A program made the position numbers and the translations under genes. This document shows positions 1-12,900 of a stretch of DNA of 64,000 bases, piece after piece (position 1 is the first letter of the stretch; each line of letters starts with the position of its first letter). This DNA is from Pleodorina starrii (Eukaryota; Chlorophyta; Chlorophyceae; Chlamydomonadales; Volvocaceae): assembly GCA_030267565.1 (NCBI GenBank), contig BRXU01000023.1:1-64000 (forward strand), read 5' to 3'. The notes beneath the pieces are model-generated. The model searched no databases and was not told the DNA's origin. It worked only from the letters and a program-made list of their open reading frames with translations.

Positions 1-151
1 TCATGCCTGGCTGCTCGCCGCCCGGGACGCCGTCAGTCGCCACGAGGGCGAACAGCGCTGCCGATTCGGTGTACCCGGGATCCGTCGGCGGAGGCTCGGC
101 CGCCGCTGCCTGTGGCGGTGCTTTGCAGCGGATACCCTTATTCGATGTCGG

Positions 152-396
152 GATTCGATTCGATTCGATTCGATTTGATTCGCGCCCTCGTGGTTGAGAA
201 CACGGAAAGCCCACCTTTGGAGTCGAGGTGAGGGGGTCCGGGCTGCAGACGTGGAGTCCGGGCTGCATTCGCCAGGAGCTGCGCGAGCCGCTGCGGTGAC
301 TATTGGATCTGCACAAGCCCCGCACTGCACTGCACTGCACTGCACTGACACTGGCACTGCACTGCGGTCCGCACCTCGATGGATGGATGGATGGAT
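152..396. repeat. Cluster of three microsatellites
   Basis: Three short tandem arrays lie close together: a GATTC pentamer run at about 152-183, a GCACT pentamer run at about 321-363 with one interruption, and a GATG tetramer run at about 378-396. They are non-coding as far as can be seen and give spurious open frames on both strands. Confidence 0.85.
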
Positions 397-1296
397 CGAC
401 ACCTCGCGTTGGGGCTCGAAGTGTTGCGCCCACAAACCTAAACCCAAAGGACGTCCAACTGCGCACACGCCTCACAGGCTCCAGTACGGCACGACCGTAC
501 GGGAGGTTGTTGTTACAGTATGCCCGCAGTGTTGCAGTCGCCAGTCGCCGTCCTTTCAGACCGCTCACCCCAGCCCAAGCCAATTCAACGCAGCCCCCCG
601 GCTCGTCACGCAGCGCTTGAAGAGTCAGTACCACTGGCCCGTGCCGACAATCACGACGACTAGAATGCCAGCCAAAATGAATGCCAGCCATGGGATGTGC
701 GCCGTGTCGCTCGGCGCTGAGCGCTCGGGTGGGCGCCTGTACATTGTGTTACATAATAGCCAATTTACATGACACGTTATGTTACCTCACGTTTACATGT
801 AAAGTGGCAGGCCCAAACGGATCCCGATTTACATGGGCTGTTTTGGGGACGTTATCTCTGTTGGCGCGAGGTCCGTACGCACTATGTTTTGAGGCGGTAA
901 CGTCAAAGCGCCCATGTCATACCACTCCAACACGATGTTAAACCCTTAGGACGAAGCCTGCGAGCGTCGTTGCCCATAATGGAACCCGACGCGCCGAGGT
1001 CGGCCTCTTCGCGCGAGAGCTCGTTTTCAGAGTACGCCAAGCCCTCGATTGCGGTCTCATCGCGCTCATTGCTTGCATATTGATTATACTAAAGTTGTGC
1101 GGCGTCGGCGAGCGGCTGCGACCGCGGAAGGCCCTGCGCGGCGTCGGCATGGCTCTCGGAAGCTCGGCCTGACCGACCACTGTGTCTTGTCGAGAAGCAG
1201 CAGCGCCTTGTCAAGATCCATGTTGACTTTATGCAGAACTAGCCGGAAGCGAAATTCATTCGGGAGTGCCGAGCTGCCGACCGTGGTGAGGGACCA

Positions 1297-1451
1297 GTGC
1301 GCTTGTAGGTCGTACTATTTTGGAAAATAGTACGGCACGCATTCTCCAGCGCTGTTCCCGCGCACTTGTCATAATAGGTATTCACATAACTGCCTGGCCT
1401 TATATCGGTTCGTTATATGTGCCCCAGCAGCTTTGGTCACTTAGGCAGCTA
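1297..1451. repeat. Dispersed repeat, copy 1, with an 11-bp-arm hairpin
   Basis: This 155-bp segment matches 58481-58629 at roughly 85-90 percent identity by eye, in the same orientation. Near its left end it carries a perfect inverted repeat: CGTACTATTTT at 1311-1321 and AAAATAGTACG at 1324-1334 around a GG loop, followed at once by GCAC. No open frame, target duplication or pol III box is visible. It could be a MITE remnant, a SINE-like fragment or a structured RNA. The family is not identified. Confidence 0.75.
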
Positions 1452-2666
1452 TTCATAGATGGACATGACCACGCAATTTTCTGAGCAAATACGCGTAGCA
1501 GGGGATTGCATTAAACAAGCAGAGGACAATAAGGCCGTGCGTGATATAGCACTCTTCGAGCTCGCGCGCTATGTTGCAGATTTGAAAGTCAGTTCGTTGA
1601 TAGATGATGACGCGATACTCAGCATGACACGTGGGAGCCTTGATTCCGGACACATGCCTGGCTTGAGCATAGTGCATAGGAGCAGTGCTCTGCTGCCGCT
1701 GCGCTTGTGCGGAGTTGCCCTTCGTCATGTACCGGTAGTATGTTTGGCGAGAAATTCGCAGTGGGAACGCGACGGAGCTCGCCGACGATAAGTACCGCTG
1801 AACCGCCAAACAAACACGAAAAGGCGAGAAAACAACGGGGAACAATGCTACGGGGAGCTGATGTCGTACTTTCATCACTTTCGGGTGGCCAAAGTACGGC
1901 GCATGGTTTACAAGGTTTACGACGCAGCTCTCTTCTTGTACGTATGCCTTGATTGACTTTTCAGACGGTGCATACTTTACAAAGCATGCAATGTGTCTCC
2001 GATTTTCGTTAAGTCCAACCCAGCAGAAATATGAGCTCCGATCAGCCGGGAACATCTCCCATCCCACCTGGGGCACTAGGCAAACTTGATCGGCCCAGAT
2101 TCACGGCTTCCCTTGCTGAGGCCACGCCGACGTCCAGAAGCCTTTTCGACTGGGCCGCCCCGCAGAGACTTTCATTTTATGCTAAATGGCGTTCATAGGA
2201 CCGGCAGAAGATGACTTCTAGCGAGGTCTTGGGCTTGTTTCCGGGGAAGATGCCAACAACTTGTTGTCTCGTATGGCCAAACTAAATCAAAGTAATTGAT
2301 CATGCTGCCTCCAATGTCAAGTGTAAACTATTTTTGGCCGGGTTACTTTTCTCGCTTAGGACCGCACAGTCCCAGACGGACATCCGATAGCTTTTCCCAG
2401 CCGCGGGGCCACAGCCGCGGGTACGGCCCAGCCGCGGGGCCACAAGGGTGGCCCGACGCATCACAGCCTACTAACGGGCCCCCGGCAGTGTGCCTTGCGC
2501 TGCCGGGCAGGTCAAGGTCCGCTGGCTCCCTATACCTGTCAACTGCGCAATAACTGGTCGGGCAAGAACTGGTCGCTTCGCCGGCTTGGTCTTGGTCGAG
2601 CGCTGTACTGCCCTTCCCAGGGTCAAGAGACCACAGCAACGCCCAACGACAACGACAACGGCAAGC

Positions 2667-5600
2667 TCAGCGAGGGTCCTGCTGCAAGCGACCGCCCGCC
2701 TGACGTCCGGCAGCCGCCGCCGCCGCTGCTGCCGCTGCTGGCCGCTGCTGCTGCCGGCCCCTCCTCCGCCTGCCGCCCGAGCCCCGCAGCCCGAACTTGC
2801 TCCAGTCCACTCCGCACTTGAGGCGGAAGGGCCGCGGCTGGAACTGCGCGTAGAAGACGTAGAACTTCCAGGCCTCGCGGGGGGTGAGGCCCACAACGTC
2901 GGGGTTGGCCTGCGTGGGTGCGTGTGTGTGCGCGTGTGTGAGAGAGGAATGAAGGAGAGGAGTGAAGGAGAGGGACGGAAGCGGCGGTTTGTGGGGAGGG
3001 AAGGCGGCGGGCAACTCGGCGGGGCACTGGCGCGGCGTCGCACCGCCCTCCGCTCCGAAACCCCTAGAACACCTTCAGTACCCCGAACCCCGCCTGAGCG
3101 CTCCGTCCGTTCACGGGCTCCGGCCTATCCGTAGATACACCCCTCCACCCCCCACCCCCCCACACACAGACCCTGTCCTCACCTGCAGGAAATGCTCTGC
3201 ATCGAAGCAGCCCTCCCCCTGCGCCACCGCCACCAGCACACCGGGCAGCTTGTACTCGCTGCTGAGGCCCAGGTAGCGGTTGCGGGCAGCCAGCTCGCGA
3301 GCGGGGTCCGGGGCCGGGTCCGGGTCGGGATGGGAGGGGTCCGCCGCCAGGGTGCCATGAATTGGTGGTGGTGGAGGAGGTGGAGGTGGCCCGTGCCTCC
3401 GATCGGTGCCCTCCCCTGCGGGCGCTATCCCGGAGCTGTTGGACCCCCCGGACGACCTCCGCTTGGGCAGCGCGGCGGCGGCGGTGACGGCGGGTTCGTG
3501 CTGCGACACCTGCGGGCGGGCAGGCAGACGGGCAGGCAGGCAGGGAGGGGGCGGGCGGGATCGGAGCCGGGGGAGGGGGGCAACGAAAAGGACTGTGCAG
3601 TCAGGTCCGTTCGATGTATCGTACCCGCTTTGAGTGGGTTAGGCCCCCAATGCCGGGTTGCGGGCTACCCTGCCCTACGTGGAGAGCAACCTGCGGGTGT
3701 CCAGATCAGCGCCGGAATGGGGAAAGCGGAATGCGGGAGGGGGCACTGGGCCCCAGCCAATTCGTCAATTCGCCGGGATGCTGGTCCCCTCACGCCCTCA
3801 CGCGGCTCTGTCAGCTCGGCGCAATGCGTGCTCCCCTCCGCCCCGCCCCCGATCCCCGATCCTCGAACCCCGCCCCCACACGCACGCACGCGCATCCATT
3901 CCGTGTACGTTGTCGCGTACTCGGCAGCAGCGCCGTACGGCATATCCCCGTCGTCGTACTCGCTGACGGGCAGGAACATGGCCTCGTACGGCAGCAATGA
4001 CAGTCCGTCGTTGGCTCGTTCCACCAGGGGCGATAAGCTGTGTCGTACAGCAGCCGGGGAGGGAGGGGTGAGGAGAGGTGACCGGTGAGGGGTGAGGGGG
4101 GCCGGGGACATCGGGGCGGGAGTAGAGTAACATTTGCTCAAGAGGAGGGTAGGAGGGTCGTACCCTGGTTTGTGCAAGTCGTAAAGTTGTAACCGTTCCA
4201 AAGCGGTCGTGGTGAGCGGTGACGTTTCGGCCTTGGTCAGGGAAAGGGAAAGAGGTGTTGTCCTGCCGCCGTATGTGCCTTCCCCCCATCCCTAGGTTTG
4301 TGGCTTGTTGCCGTGTGGCTCTGATTTGGGCCACACGAACACACCCTTGCAAAGGTCTGGGTCTCAAGCCCACCACCACCACTCGCGTCTACCGTATCTC
4401 GCCCCGCCCCACCTGACCCCCAGCAGCACCCCGTCCCACCCTCCGTTACAGCTCCAGGTCCGGCGGTCGGTCCAATCCGCCCCCTGCTGCCGCACCGCCA
4501 GTGAAGCCAGCCCCATGCCCGCCGCCAGTACGGCACCGCTCCAGGCACGCAGCGCGACCATGGCCTCCGCCTCCGCCGCCGTCAGGCCCTCCGCCGCCAC
4601 CACCGCAGCGGCGTCCACCAGTCCACCGGCAGCGCTGTCCAAATTCCCAGTACCAGCATCAGTATCATGCACAGCATCAGTATCAGCTGACACTGCTGCG
4701 CCCGTTGCCGGCGGACACTCCCCCAGCTGCTCGGGGGGCAGCCTCAGCAGCTCCTCCACGGCGGCCTTCGGGGGCGCAATACGGGACAGGTTGGCGGTTG
4801 GTGGTGGTTAGTGGGAGAGGCAGTTGGTTGGCATTTGGGTCGGCGAGGTAGTTGGTTGGCGTTTGGGTCGGAGAGGTTGGTTGGTTGGTAGTTGGGCGGT
4901 GACGCGGGTAGCCCCCTAGCCCCGGGATGCCTGGCCCGGAAGCCGGAGCCGCGAGATCGTACCGTTGGGCGTCAGCGGTCCGTCCGTTCGCGGGCCACCC
5001 GGGAAGCCCACTCCACTCCATTCCACTCCATTCCACTCTGAGGGCCGTGTCGGGCCGCAGTGCCCTTCGGTTCTCCCCGCCACCCAGCTCTCCCGCCCCC
5101 CCCCCCTATCCGCGGATAATCCCCACCTAGCGCCTAGCCACACCCCCAAAACACGGGCTCATGTGCTGTTGCGATCCCGTGAGCGCCGCAGAACGCAAGG
5201 CCCTTGACACACCCGACATATACGGTGTACGGTGTACGGTATACGACATACGGTAAGCCCCACCCGCTGCCACCCCCCTCCACACAAAATCGCCCCATGT
5301 AACAGAGACAACACCAAAACGACAAAACACCAAAACGACGACGACGAGTCACCGCCCCCACCCTTCCCAGTTCCCACCCTGGAGGCCGCCAGCGCTGTGA
5401 ACTCCAGGAAGGGGTGCAGGGGCGGCTCCGAGCCCTCCAGCCCCCACCGCTCGGGGGGCTGCGCGCAGCTGACGACGCCGCCCGCCAGCCCCGCACCCGA
5501 GTCAAGGCCCAGGCCCAGCGCCGAGTGCCAGCTCACCAAGTCCTGTCACGTGTCCGCGTTGCGTTGCGTCGTGTGGTGTGGTGTGGGTGCGTTGACAGCA

Positions 5601-6583
5601 GGAGACAACATGGCGGGTGCTCGCACAAACATACATACACGTACGTATGGTGGGGCCATGTCATGGGGGAAGTCGTGACTGTGACGTCATCAGGCTTCAT
5701 GCGTCCCGGGGGGGGATTGGGGTTCCAGAAGGTGCAAAGCAGACAGGAAGTGATTTGGGCAGGGGGTGATTCGGGCTCTGCTGTGGAAGCTGAACGTGGT
5801 ATGTTTACGGAAGTGGGTCAAGCGGACCGGAAGGAAGGAAGGAAGGAGGTAGGAAGGGAACCGGGCGGCAGGGGCCGGGCCGTGGGTGGGTTTCGTCTCA
5901 CCCGCAAGCCCGGCGGGATGAAGGGTCCCCGGACTGCGGAGCTGACCAGCACGTAGCGCTCCAGGGAGCCATCGTCCGGGCGCGTGGCGAGGTACCAACG
6001 AACGAGGCTGAGGCCACGGCAATTGCGATCATGTTCGATGTAGCGGGCATGGGAGGGCAGGTCTGGAAGGATGGCGGAGTCCTGCAAAGCTTCGGGGTGG
6101 GAGGGGGGATTCGTAGGCTGGGGTACGTGTGGGGCAGGGGCGAGAAACGAGAGGAGGGGACACCGGGACGCTTGGTGCACGGAACACGGTGCAGCCGTTT
6201 CTCACCCTGCCGTGACCCTTTGGCAGCAGTATCTCGAATTTTGCTGTCGCATCCCGTGCGATCGCCTGGGCGCGGAAATGGCGTTAACTAACTTCCAATG
6301 ACGTGCTGCCAGTTTGAGTTGACAAACAAAGGCTTACCTCTAAGAAAAAGAAGTAAAAATTCTCTATGTAAGCTGCATCTGAAAAGCTGAGGATATAAAT
6401 CACCAGGGTTGGCTGTGTCGGGCGACGCAGCTCTCCTTGGCGCTGCGCGTTCGCTGAGCTGGCCGGATGTTTATCATTGTGCCAGTGCTTAATGCAGAAG
6501 ACCACAGCAAAGAGACACAAACAGAACAGAGCAAGTAAAAGAACGTTCGACGCACGTCTTGGTGTCCGGCCTTTGGAAGTCAT
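2667..6583 (-). CDS. Type II membrane glycosyltransferase-like protein
   Basis: Eight exons give 564 aa with consistent phases: 6338-6583, 6206-6265, 5902-6081, 5378-5542, 4440-4765, 3890-4037, 3183-3509, 2667-2909. The first ATG (6583) is followed by a basic stretch and a signal-anchor helix at about residues 13-31, typical of Golgi type II enzymes. A beta-strand-like VIYILSFSD follows, then YVLVSSAVRGPFIP at about 145-158 and LVSWHSALG at about 164. These resemble, from memory, a family of algal and plant proteins with a YxFLNSSVRGPF signature annotated as putative glycosyltransferases. The C-terminus (about 479-525) reads FDAEHFLQANPDVVGL, then AWKFYVFYAQFQPRPFR, the 'NPDV..HY..G..EGR' module seen beside many glycosyltransferases. 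Exon 5 uses an AAG acceptor and exon 7 carries a poly-Pro insert. Donor and acceptor sugars cannot be inferred. Expression signals are not obvious. The family assignment is moderate, the gene structure good. Confidence 0.72.
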
Positions 6584-6845
6584 ATGCCGACATGTGCCGA
6601 ATACAAAATTTACACCCGGCACTGCATCGATCAACCTATGCAGATCTAATCGCAGCTGTCGGGGCAGTCGGTTACAATTGATGGAGGTCAAGAGCTCACG
6701 GTAAAGGAATGGCGCCAAGTCCGAGCACAAAAAGCTATAAGCTATAATCTAAAGCATGCCCGCTTCACCTGCCCCCGACGCCCCGAGCCCTATGACGTCC
6801 TAAATCCTGCCGCATGCCAACCTGCAACCGACACTGACCGGAATT

Positions 6846-6850
6846 TTACA
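6846..6850 (-). terminator. TGTAA poly(A) signal of the HEAT-repeat gene
   Basis: TTACA on the plus strand reads TGTAA on the minus strand, about 127 nt past the stop codon of the HEAT-repeat gene. TGTAA is the usual Chlamydomonadales poly(A) signal, so cleavage is expected some 10-20 nt further on. That leaves a short gap before the start of the next minus-strand gene at 6583. Confidence 0.6.
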
Positions 6851-6976
6851 TTCGTAACCGACAGCTCCCAACCAACTGCCTGCCGTATTTTCCTTTAATT
6901 TCAGATTCCAAGGCGACGACCCTTCCAATTGGTCGGACTTAAAAGCCTTTCACCGGCGCCGACCGCACGCATTGCC

Positions 6977-9900
6977 TCACAACGCCCCCTGCGCGCACGC
7001 GGCCATTTGTGGTGTCGAGGCAGGTGCTGTGGGCGGCGCTGGTCCCGGCGCGAAGGCGCCCAACAGGCCGCCCACCGCGGTAGGCCTCCTCAGCAGACCT
7101 CCCCCCGCACCCGGAGCCGCCGGCCCCGAGCCCAGCTGCGATGCGTCCACGCCCTCCGGCAGGTACCCTGCGCAGTGCGCACCCAAACGCGGGACGAGGG
7201 AGGGGCCGAGGCCCATCAGCCGGGTTCTAGGGTTGATCTCGTTGTTCTCACATGATGCACATCAGGCTCAGGAATTCAGGATCCGCATCAGGTTCAGGTT
7301 CGGGATCAGAAGCCGCCCACCGGAAATAAGATTCACAGCAGAGGAGGGAGAAGCCACTCACCCGCAAAGATGCCCGGCCCCACCCAGGCCCGTATCGCCT
7401 CCACCGCCTGCTGCGCCGCCGCCTCCGCCAGCTGGTGGCCGCAGCGGCAGTCCGCCAGCAGCGGCACCAGCAGCGCACGCAGGTGGCGCTTGAAGCGGGG
7501 CTTGCCTGTGGGGTGGGGTGGGGTGGGTGCGTGCGTGTGTGAGAGAGAAGGGGGGCCGAGAGCCGAGGACAGGGTGCGGACTGACGTAAGGGAGGAGGAG
7601 ACAGATCAGGGACAGCGAGGAGACAGTCGGGGGGCCGGCCACATTTGAGGCACAAGGGATGAGACAACGAGGGCCGTACGAGGGAGTTTGGCGGTGCGCG
7701 GCGGCGCCGAGGACCGTCCGGGGCACACGGCACAGGCAGCGGCCCGTCCCGACGCACCCCAGGCGGACGGGCCGCGGCTGGTACCGTACTGCTGCTGCCC
7801 ACTGTCCACTGATCCCCACTCACCCACTGCTTCCCCGATGGCCCTCAGTGACCTCCACACGGTCTCATGCAGGTTGAAGGCGTGCTGGAAGGTGCTCAGA
7901 CTGCCCAGCTCCACCAGCGCTTTGGGGCCGGGGGGGGAGAGGGGAGGGAGGGGGCAGGCGAGAGGGCGGGAGGGCGGATAGGAGCCGGAGAAGGAGGTCG
8001 GAGAGGAGGTCGGGAGGGGCCGGGATGACGTCAGCAGGGGGAGGGTGGTGGGAGGGGCGAAGGGCCGGAGTTGGATGAGAGGAACTTGCGCTTGTTGGTG
8101 TACCCAGTACCCAATGAAACCCAATGAGACCCCCTGAAACCCAAACACACACACGGGCCGCCCCTCACCCTCAAAGTGCTTGTCCGTCACCGCCTGCGGC
8201 CGCACCGCCGCCACCTCCCGGAGAAGGTGTACGGCACCGTCCGACACCTCCCACGGCTCCTTGTCCCTGTGCGGGTGTGCGACAAGGTGGGTTTCAGGGT
8301 TTTGGCACCAGAGACGGACGAGTCGGGCAAGGGGCAGGGGCAGGCAAGCAGAGGCCGGGCATGCTCCCGCGCGCTCCCGGCCCACGTCTGGCCGGCCGTG
8401 GGCCAACGTCAGTTGAGATGGGTCAAAAACCTAAGAGGGAAAGCCCCCTCCCCTCACTCCCCCCTCCCCCCTTCCCCACCTGCTGAATCCGTGGTCCATG
8501 CATCCGTCGCTGCGGATGAGGTAGCTGGTCGAGAACCTGGCCATGAGGGAGCCGCAGCTGAACATCTCCTGGTCCTGGTGCACCTGAGGGTCGTTGTCGC
8601 GGGCCTTGCGAGCCGCCACCCCGAACCGGGTCTCGTTGCTCAGCCCGCTGTACTTGGAGCTCTCACCAGGCTGCTCCCGGGCGCGGGGCAGCATGTCGTC
8701 CAGGGCAGCCAGCAGCGCGGGGAGCACCTCGTCACCGTAGGCGCGGAGGGCCTGTGGGGTGTATGTGCGTGGGTGTGTGTACCGGTGTGTGTATGTGTAC
8801 CGGGGTGTGTGGACGGGCGGTAGATTCACGTATAGGCCGGAGCCCGTGAACGGGGGGAGGTCGGCAGGGCGCGCGCGTGTGTGCGGGGGGGGGGGAGTGG
8901 GCGGGGGAGGGGAAGGCTACTGGCTACTTGAGAGTCCCCTAACTTTGGAAGGGAGGGAAAGGTGGAGCCGACGCCGAGGGTGGAGGGAGGACTGCCTTGC
9001 CTCCATCTGCCCCTCCCTCCCTCCCATCCGTCCCGCCCCCAACCCTCCAGCCCCAAGCCCCACCCTCCCCGCGCTGCACCCGCCTCACCTTTGCCAGTGC
9101 CACCGCGCTGTTGGCCCTGACTGTGGGAATGTTGTCCGCCAGGTGGGCCAGCCACAGCCCCAACATCTCACCCGCCAACGGACGCATCTCATCGGGGTAA
9201 GTCAACACAGCCCTGCGGCCATAAAGGGAGGCAGGCAGGGAGGGAGGCAGGGAGGCAGGAGGGGAAAGGCAGGGAGGGAGGCAGGCAGGCAGGCAGGGAA
9301 AGTGAGTGCGTATATTGTTACAACAAGGACCACAACAGCAGCAGCGGAAGATGCAAGGCGGGGATTGGGTGCTTGGGCTGGGGTGCGGCGAGGCGAGGCG
9401 AGGCGAGGCCACCCAGTCGAGCCGAGTCGAGTCGAATCGTCTCAACCGCACCACCACCCGATATGGGTCCTCTGGATACTGCTTTGGAGGTGCTGTGCTG
9501 CGCTGTGCTGTGCTGTCGGGTACCGTATCAGGGGGGCAGTCAGGGGGGCAGTCACCCTACCTTCCCGCCGCGATGCACGCCGCGTCCCGCACCGGCCAGC
9601 TCATGTCCTTGAAGCACACCACCAGGGAGCGGAACAGCGCCGGCACGTGCGGGGACACAGCGGAGCGATCCACCTGCAGCAGCAGCAGCATCGGGTGTAA
9701 GGGGGTGGGGGCGGCAGGGTGGCAAGGAGGTATGGAAACAGGCCCAATGGGAGGGGGGGCAAGGTGTGCCAAAGGGCCCGAGGGGAAGCGCCCTCTGTCG
9801 GTTGTTGGCAAGCCCCCCTCCCCTCCCTCCCCCCCCCCTGCCCCCCTGCCCCTCCCCCCCCGCCCCTGCCCACCTTCTCCATGAGTTCCGCGATGCAAGC

Positions 9901-12900
9901 GCAGGCCGCCTCCCGCACCGCGTGGTTGTTGGCTCGGGACTGGAAGGTGTAGTGCGCCACCACGGGACCGATGTGGCGGGCCACCGCTGCCCGCCCGCCC
10001 ACCCCCATCACCCGGCGCCAGGTCTCCTGAGCGTATAGTCGCACGCCCTCGGCCACGTAGTACCTTGGGGGAGGAGGGGGAGGAGGGAAAGGGGGAGGGG
10101 TAAGACAGGAGATACCGCAGCGAAGCACCGGAGACGGCGTTAGGGGGAGGGGGCAGGAAGGAGAAAGCAGTTCGAGTAGGCCAATGGAGTCTGCTGTCAG
10201 CCTGTTCACCTGTTTGCACTGCCGACCTTTTTACCCCCCCCTCTGTTTCCAAGCCCGCGAGGAGCCCGCCCCCGCCCCCGCCCCCCCCCCCCCCGCACCT
10301 GTTGAGGCACATGGGCGGCAGCAGCACCGGCATCAGCGCCTCCCGCTCCTCCCCCTCACCCAGCCACTCCAGCAGCGACCGGGTCGACACACAGGCGGCG
10401 TAGCGGACCTGCGGCCAGCCAGCCAGTCAGTCAGTCAGTCAGTCAGTCAGTCAGTCAGCGGTGGGGCACATGCGCATGTGGCCCTGTGGGGCTTGGACTG
10501 GGGCTTGGGGCTGGTTAGTTGTTGGTTGGTTAGTTAGTTGGTTCAGCAGCTGCTGCTGCTCCTGACCGCACAGCCCGTGTGCTTCCCCCCCGGAGCACCG
10601 CTGCTACTCACCGCCCCGCACCTCCCTCCCCCCCTGGAGCCGCACCCTCAACCTCGTCTCCCACCCACCGCGCACCCCCCCATTGGGCCGGTTCCTCCTC
10701 GCCGCGGTCTCGCCTTCATTACCCACCCCCACACTCCCTCCCTTGGTCCCCACAGTCCCGCCATGCCCCCCCCTCCCCATCCCACCTGGCTCCAGTTGTC
10801 TCCCATTCCGTCCGCCAGCCGCTCCGCCACCTGCCCCGCAATGGCTGCCAGCCGGGGTCCCCGCAGCGCCTCACACACGGTGCACATCGTCAGGTGGCCG
10901 GTCTCGCGGACGAACCTGCGGCCGGGACCGGGGAGGAACCGGGGCCGGGGAAGGAGGGACCGGGAACGGACCGGGGAGGGACCGGGGCCGGGGCAAGAAG
11001 GGCCGAGTGGGGTCAAACGTAGAAGGGAAAGGTGAGGTCGGCAAAGTCGCTGGCGAGAACCCGGCGCCCTGGTGTCCCGCCGGAGTGGCACACCCAGGTT
11101 CAGAAACACGCTTATGCCCAAAAGACAACTCTACCCGCCGCCCTCAGTCCCCACGCCCACGCCTACCTACAACCCCCACGCCCTCTTCCCACCTCACCCC
11201 CCACCCCACCCCAACAAAACACCCACACCCACCCCCACCTGTTTGGGTGGTGCAGCGCCTTGTACAGCAGCTCCCTCAGCTGCTCGTCCAACAGAGGCCC
11301 TATGTCGGGTCCGCAGCCCTCCACCAGCGCCTGCAGGGCCTTCATGGACGTCTCCAGACACTTCCAGCCCTCGGTGCCGTGCCGCATCTCGCCGCGACCG
11401 GGGCGGACCTTGCGGTAGGTGCTCTGAGTGCGGATCAAGAGGGAAGAGAGCGAGCGAATTTGGGCGGGGTGGGGAGGCGGAGGGAAGACTCTCTGGCACG
11501 GACCAGCCCAACATCGCCGCACATAGCAGGTACCCCACTAGGTGGTGTGGCCCGTCCCGCACCCCCGCACCGGTACCCACCCAGCCACCCACCCACCCAC
11601 CTAGCCCCCTTCCTCTCTTCTCTTACCGCCCATCCCCCTTCCTCCATCCCCCTCCCTCCCTCCAGCCCCCTCACCTGCAGCAGCAGACTAACCAGGCTGC
11701 CACCACTCCCACTGCCCGCGCTACCAGCGCTCTCCCCCAGGCCCTTCACAGCTCCCTGGCCGCCACCACCACCTCCACCACCACCACCACCACCGCTGCT
11801 GCTTGCCACCGCCGCCTCCGCCCCTCCACCTCCTCCTCCGCCCCCTCCCGCCGCCTCCTCCCGCCGGCCGCTGCCTTCCGCCGCCGCCTCCTCCTCCTCC
11901 TCCGCGGCTGCCGCCTGCAGCAGCGGCGACGAGGGCCTCTCCACGGGCGATCCGGGCAGCGCCGGCGACTCGGTGACAAAGTCCGCCATGGGGGCGGTCC
12001 GCAGGCGCTGGCCGTCGGGGCCCTCCGCCGCCTCATCCTCCGCATCCTCGGAGCGGTCCTGGGGACGTGGGCAGGGGTAGGGGCAGCAGCAGCAGCAGCG
12101 CGGTTGGAGCTCCAGGGAGGGAGGGAGGGAGGGAGTTGCGAGAGAGCGATGCGTCGTTGGTACTGCTGCGTGCAGCACTCAGTACACCGGTGTGTGCGTG
12201 TGTGCGTGTGCGGGGTTGTTGTAGCATTGCAATGCGAAGTTGGTGAACTGGGCGCAGCCGCCAGGCATCAGGACAACCAAAGAAAACCATGAGGCCCAGA
12301 TATATATGTGTGTGTGTGTGCGGGGAGGGGGTGCGGGCAGCCGTGGGTGGGTGCGGCCCTTCCTCCCTCCCTGCCTCCCTCCCTCCCTCCCTCCCTCTGC
12401 CCTTCGTAGCCGCGCAGCGTAGCGCAAACTCAGGCCCCAGACTCACAAAGTTCCTGCTGATGCTGTCCAGCACCCGGGGCAGGCAGGACTCCACCAGGGG
12501 CAGCCCCTGCCGCCGTGCGAGGGCCTGGCGGGGACGTGACAGCAGGGGGCCGGGGCCGGGGCGGGGGGGGGCGAGGAGGGCGACATCGTTGCATGTCACT
12601 GGCGACATCGTTCCAAAAACTAGGGAGTGCTTGGGCGTCCCCTACACACGCGGCCACACGGCCACCGGGTTAGCGGGTGTGTAATCCCTTGACGTGCTGC
12701 GGCATGTCCTGCAGCATGGATCAACCTCGCGCCCATCCACGCGTGCTCCTTCATCCCTGTCCTCCCCGTCCGTTCAAGGCCCGAGCTGCCGGGAGGGTTG
12801 TGGCGGCTGCCGAGCAGCGCAGCAACCCGCAGCGGTGCCGAGCCGCAACTGGAGGGGGGTGGGGAGGCAGCGGGCGCCATGACCGTGCTTCCCGCCCAGG

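Larger units (their letters stand above)
1..2666. other. Gene-poor left flank
   Basis: No spliced coding model could be built here on either strand. Open frames are short, biased by simple repeats, and show no recognisable domain or splice-phase agreement. The stretch contains three microsatellites near 152-396, several TTTACATG-type words around 760-835, and a dispersed repeat copy at 1297-1451. The part just below 2667 should contain the 3' UTR of the minus-strand glycosyltransferase-like gene. No TGTAA motif lies close to that stop on the minus strand; the nearest (TTACA on the plus strand) is near 1977, so the poly(A) site is uncertain. Confidence 0.5.

Noticed and set aside
194..772. 192-codon plus-strand frame at the left edge
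   Set aside because: It runs through three microsatellites and shows no conserved feature. An upstream exon outside the window cannot be excluded.
10683..12080. 465-codon plus-strand open frame
   Set aside because: It lies antisense over several HEAT-gene exons, is Pro/Ser-rich from GC bias and has no motif. The minus-strand frame has consistent splice sites and repeat structure.
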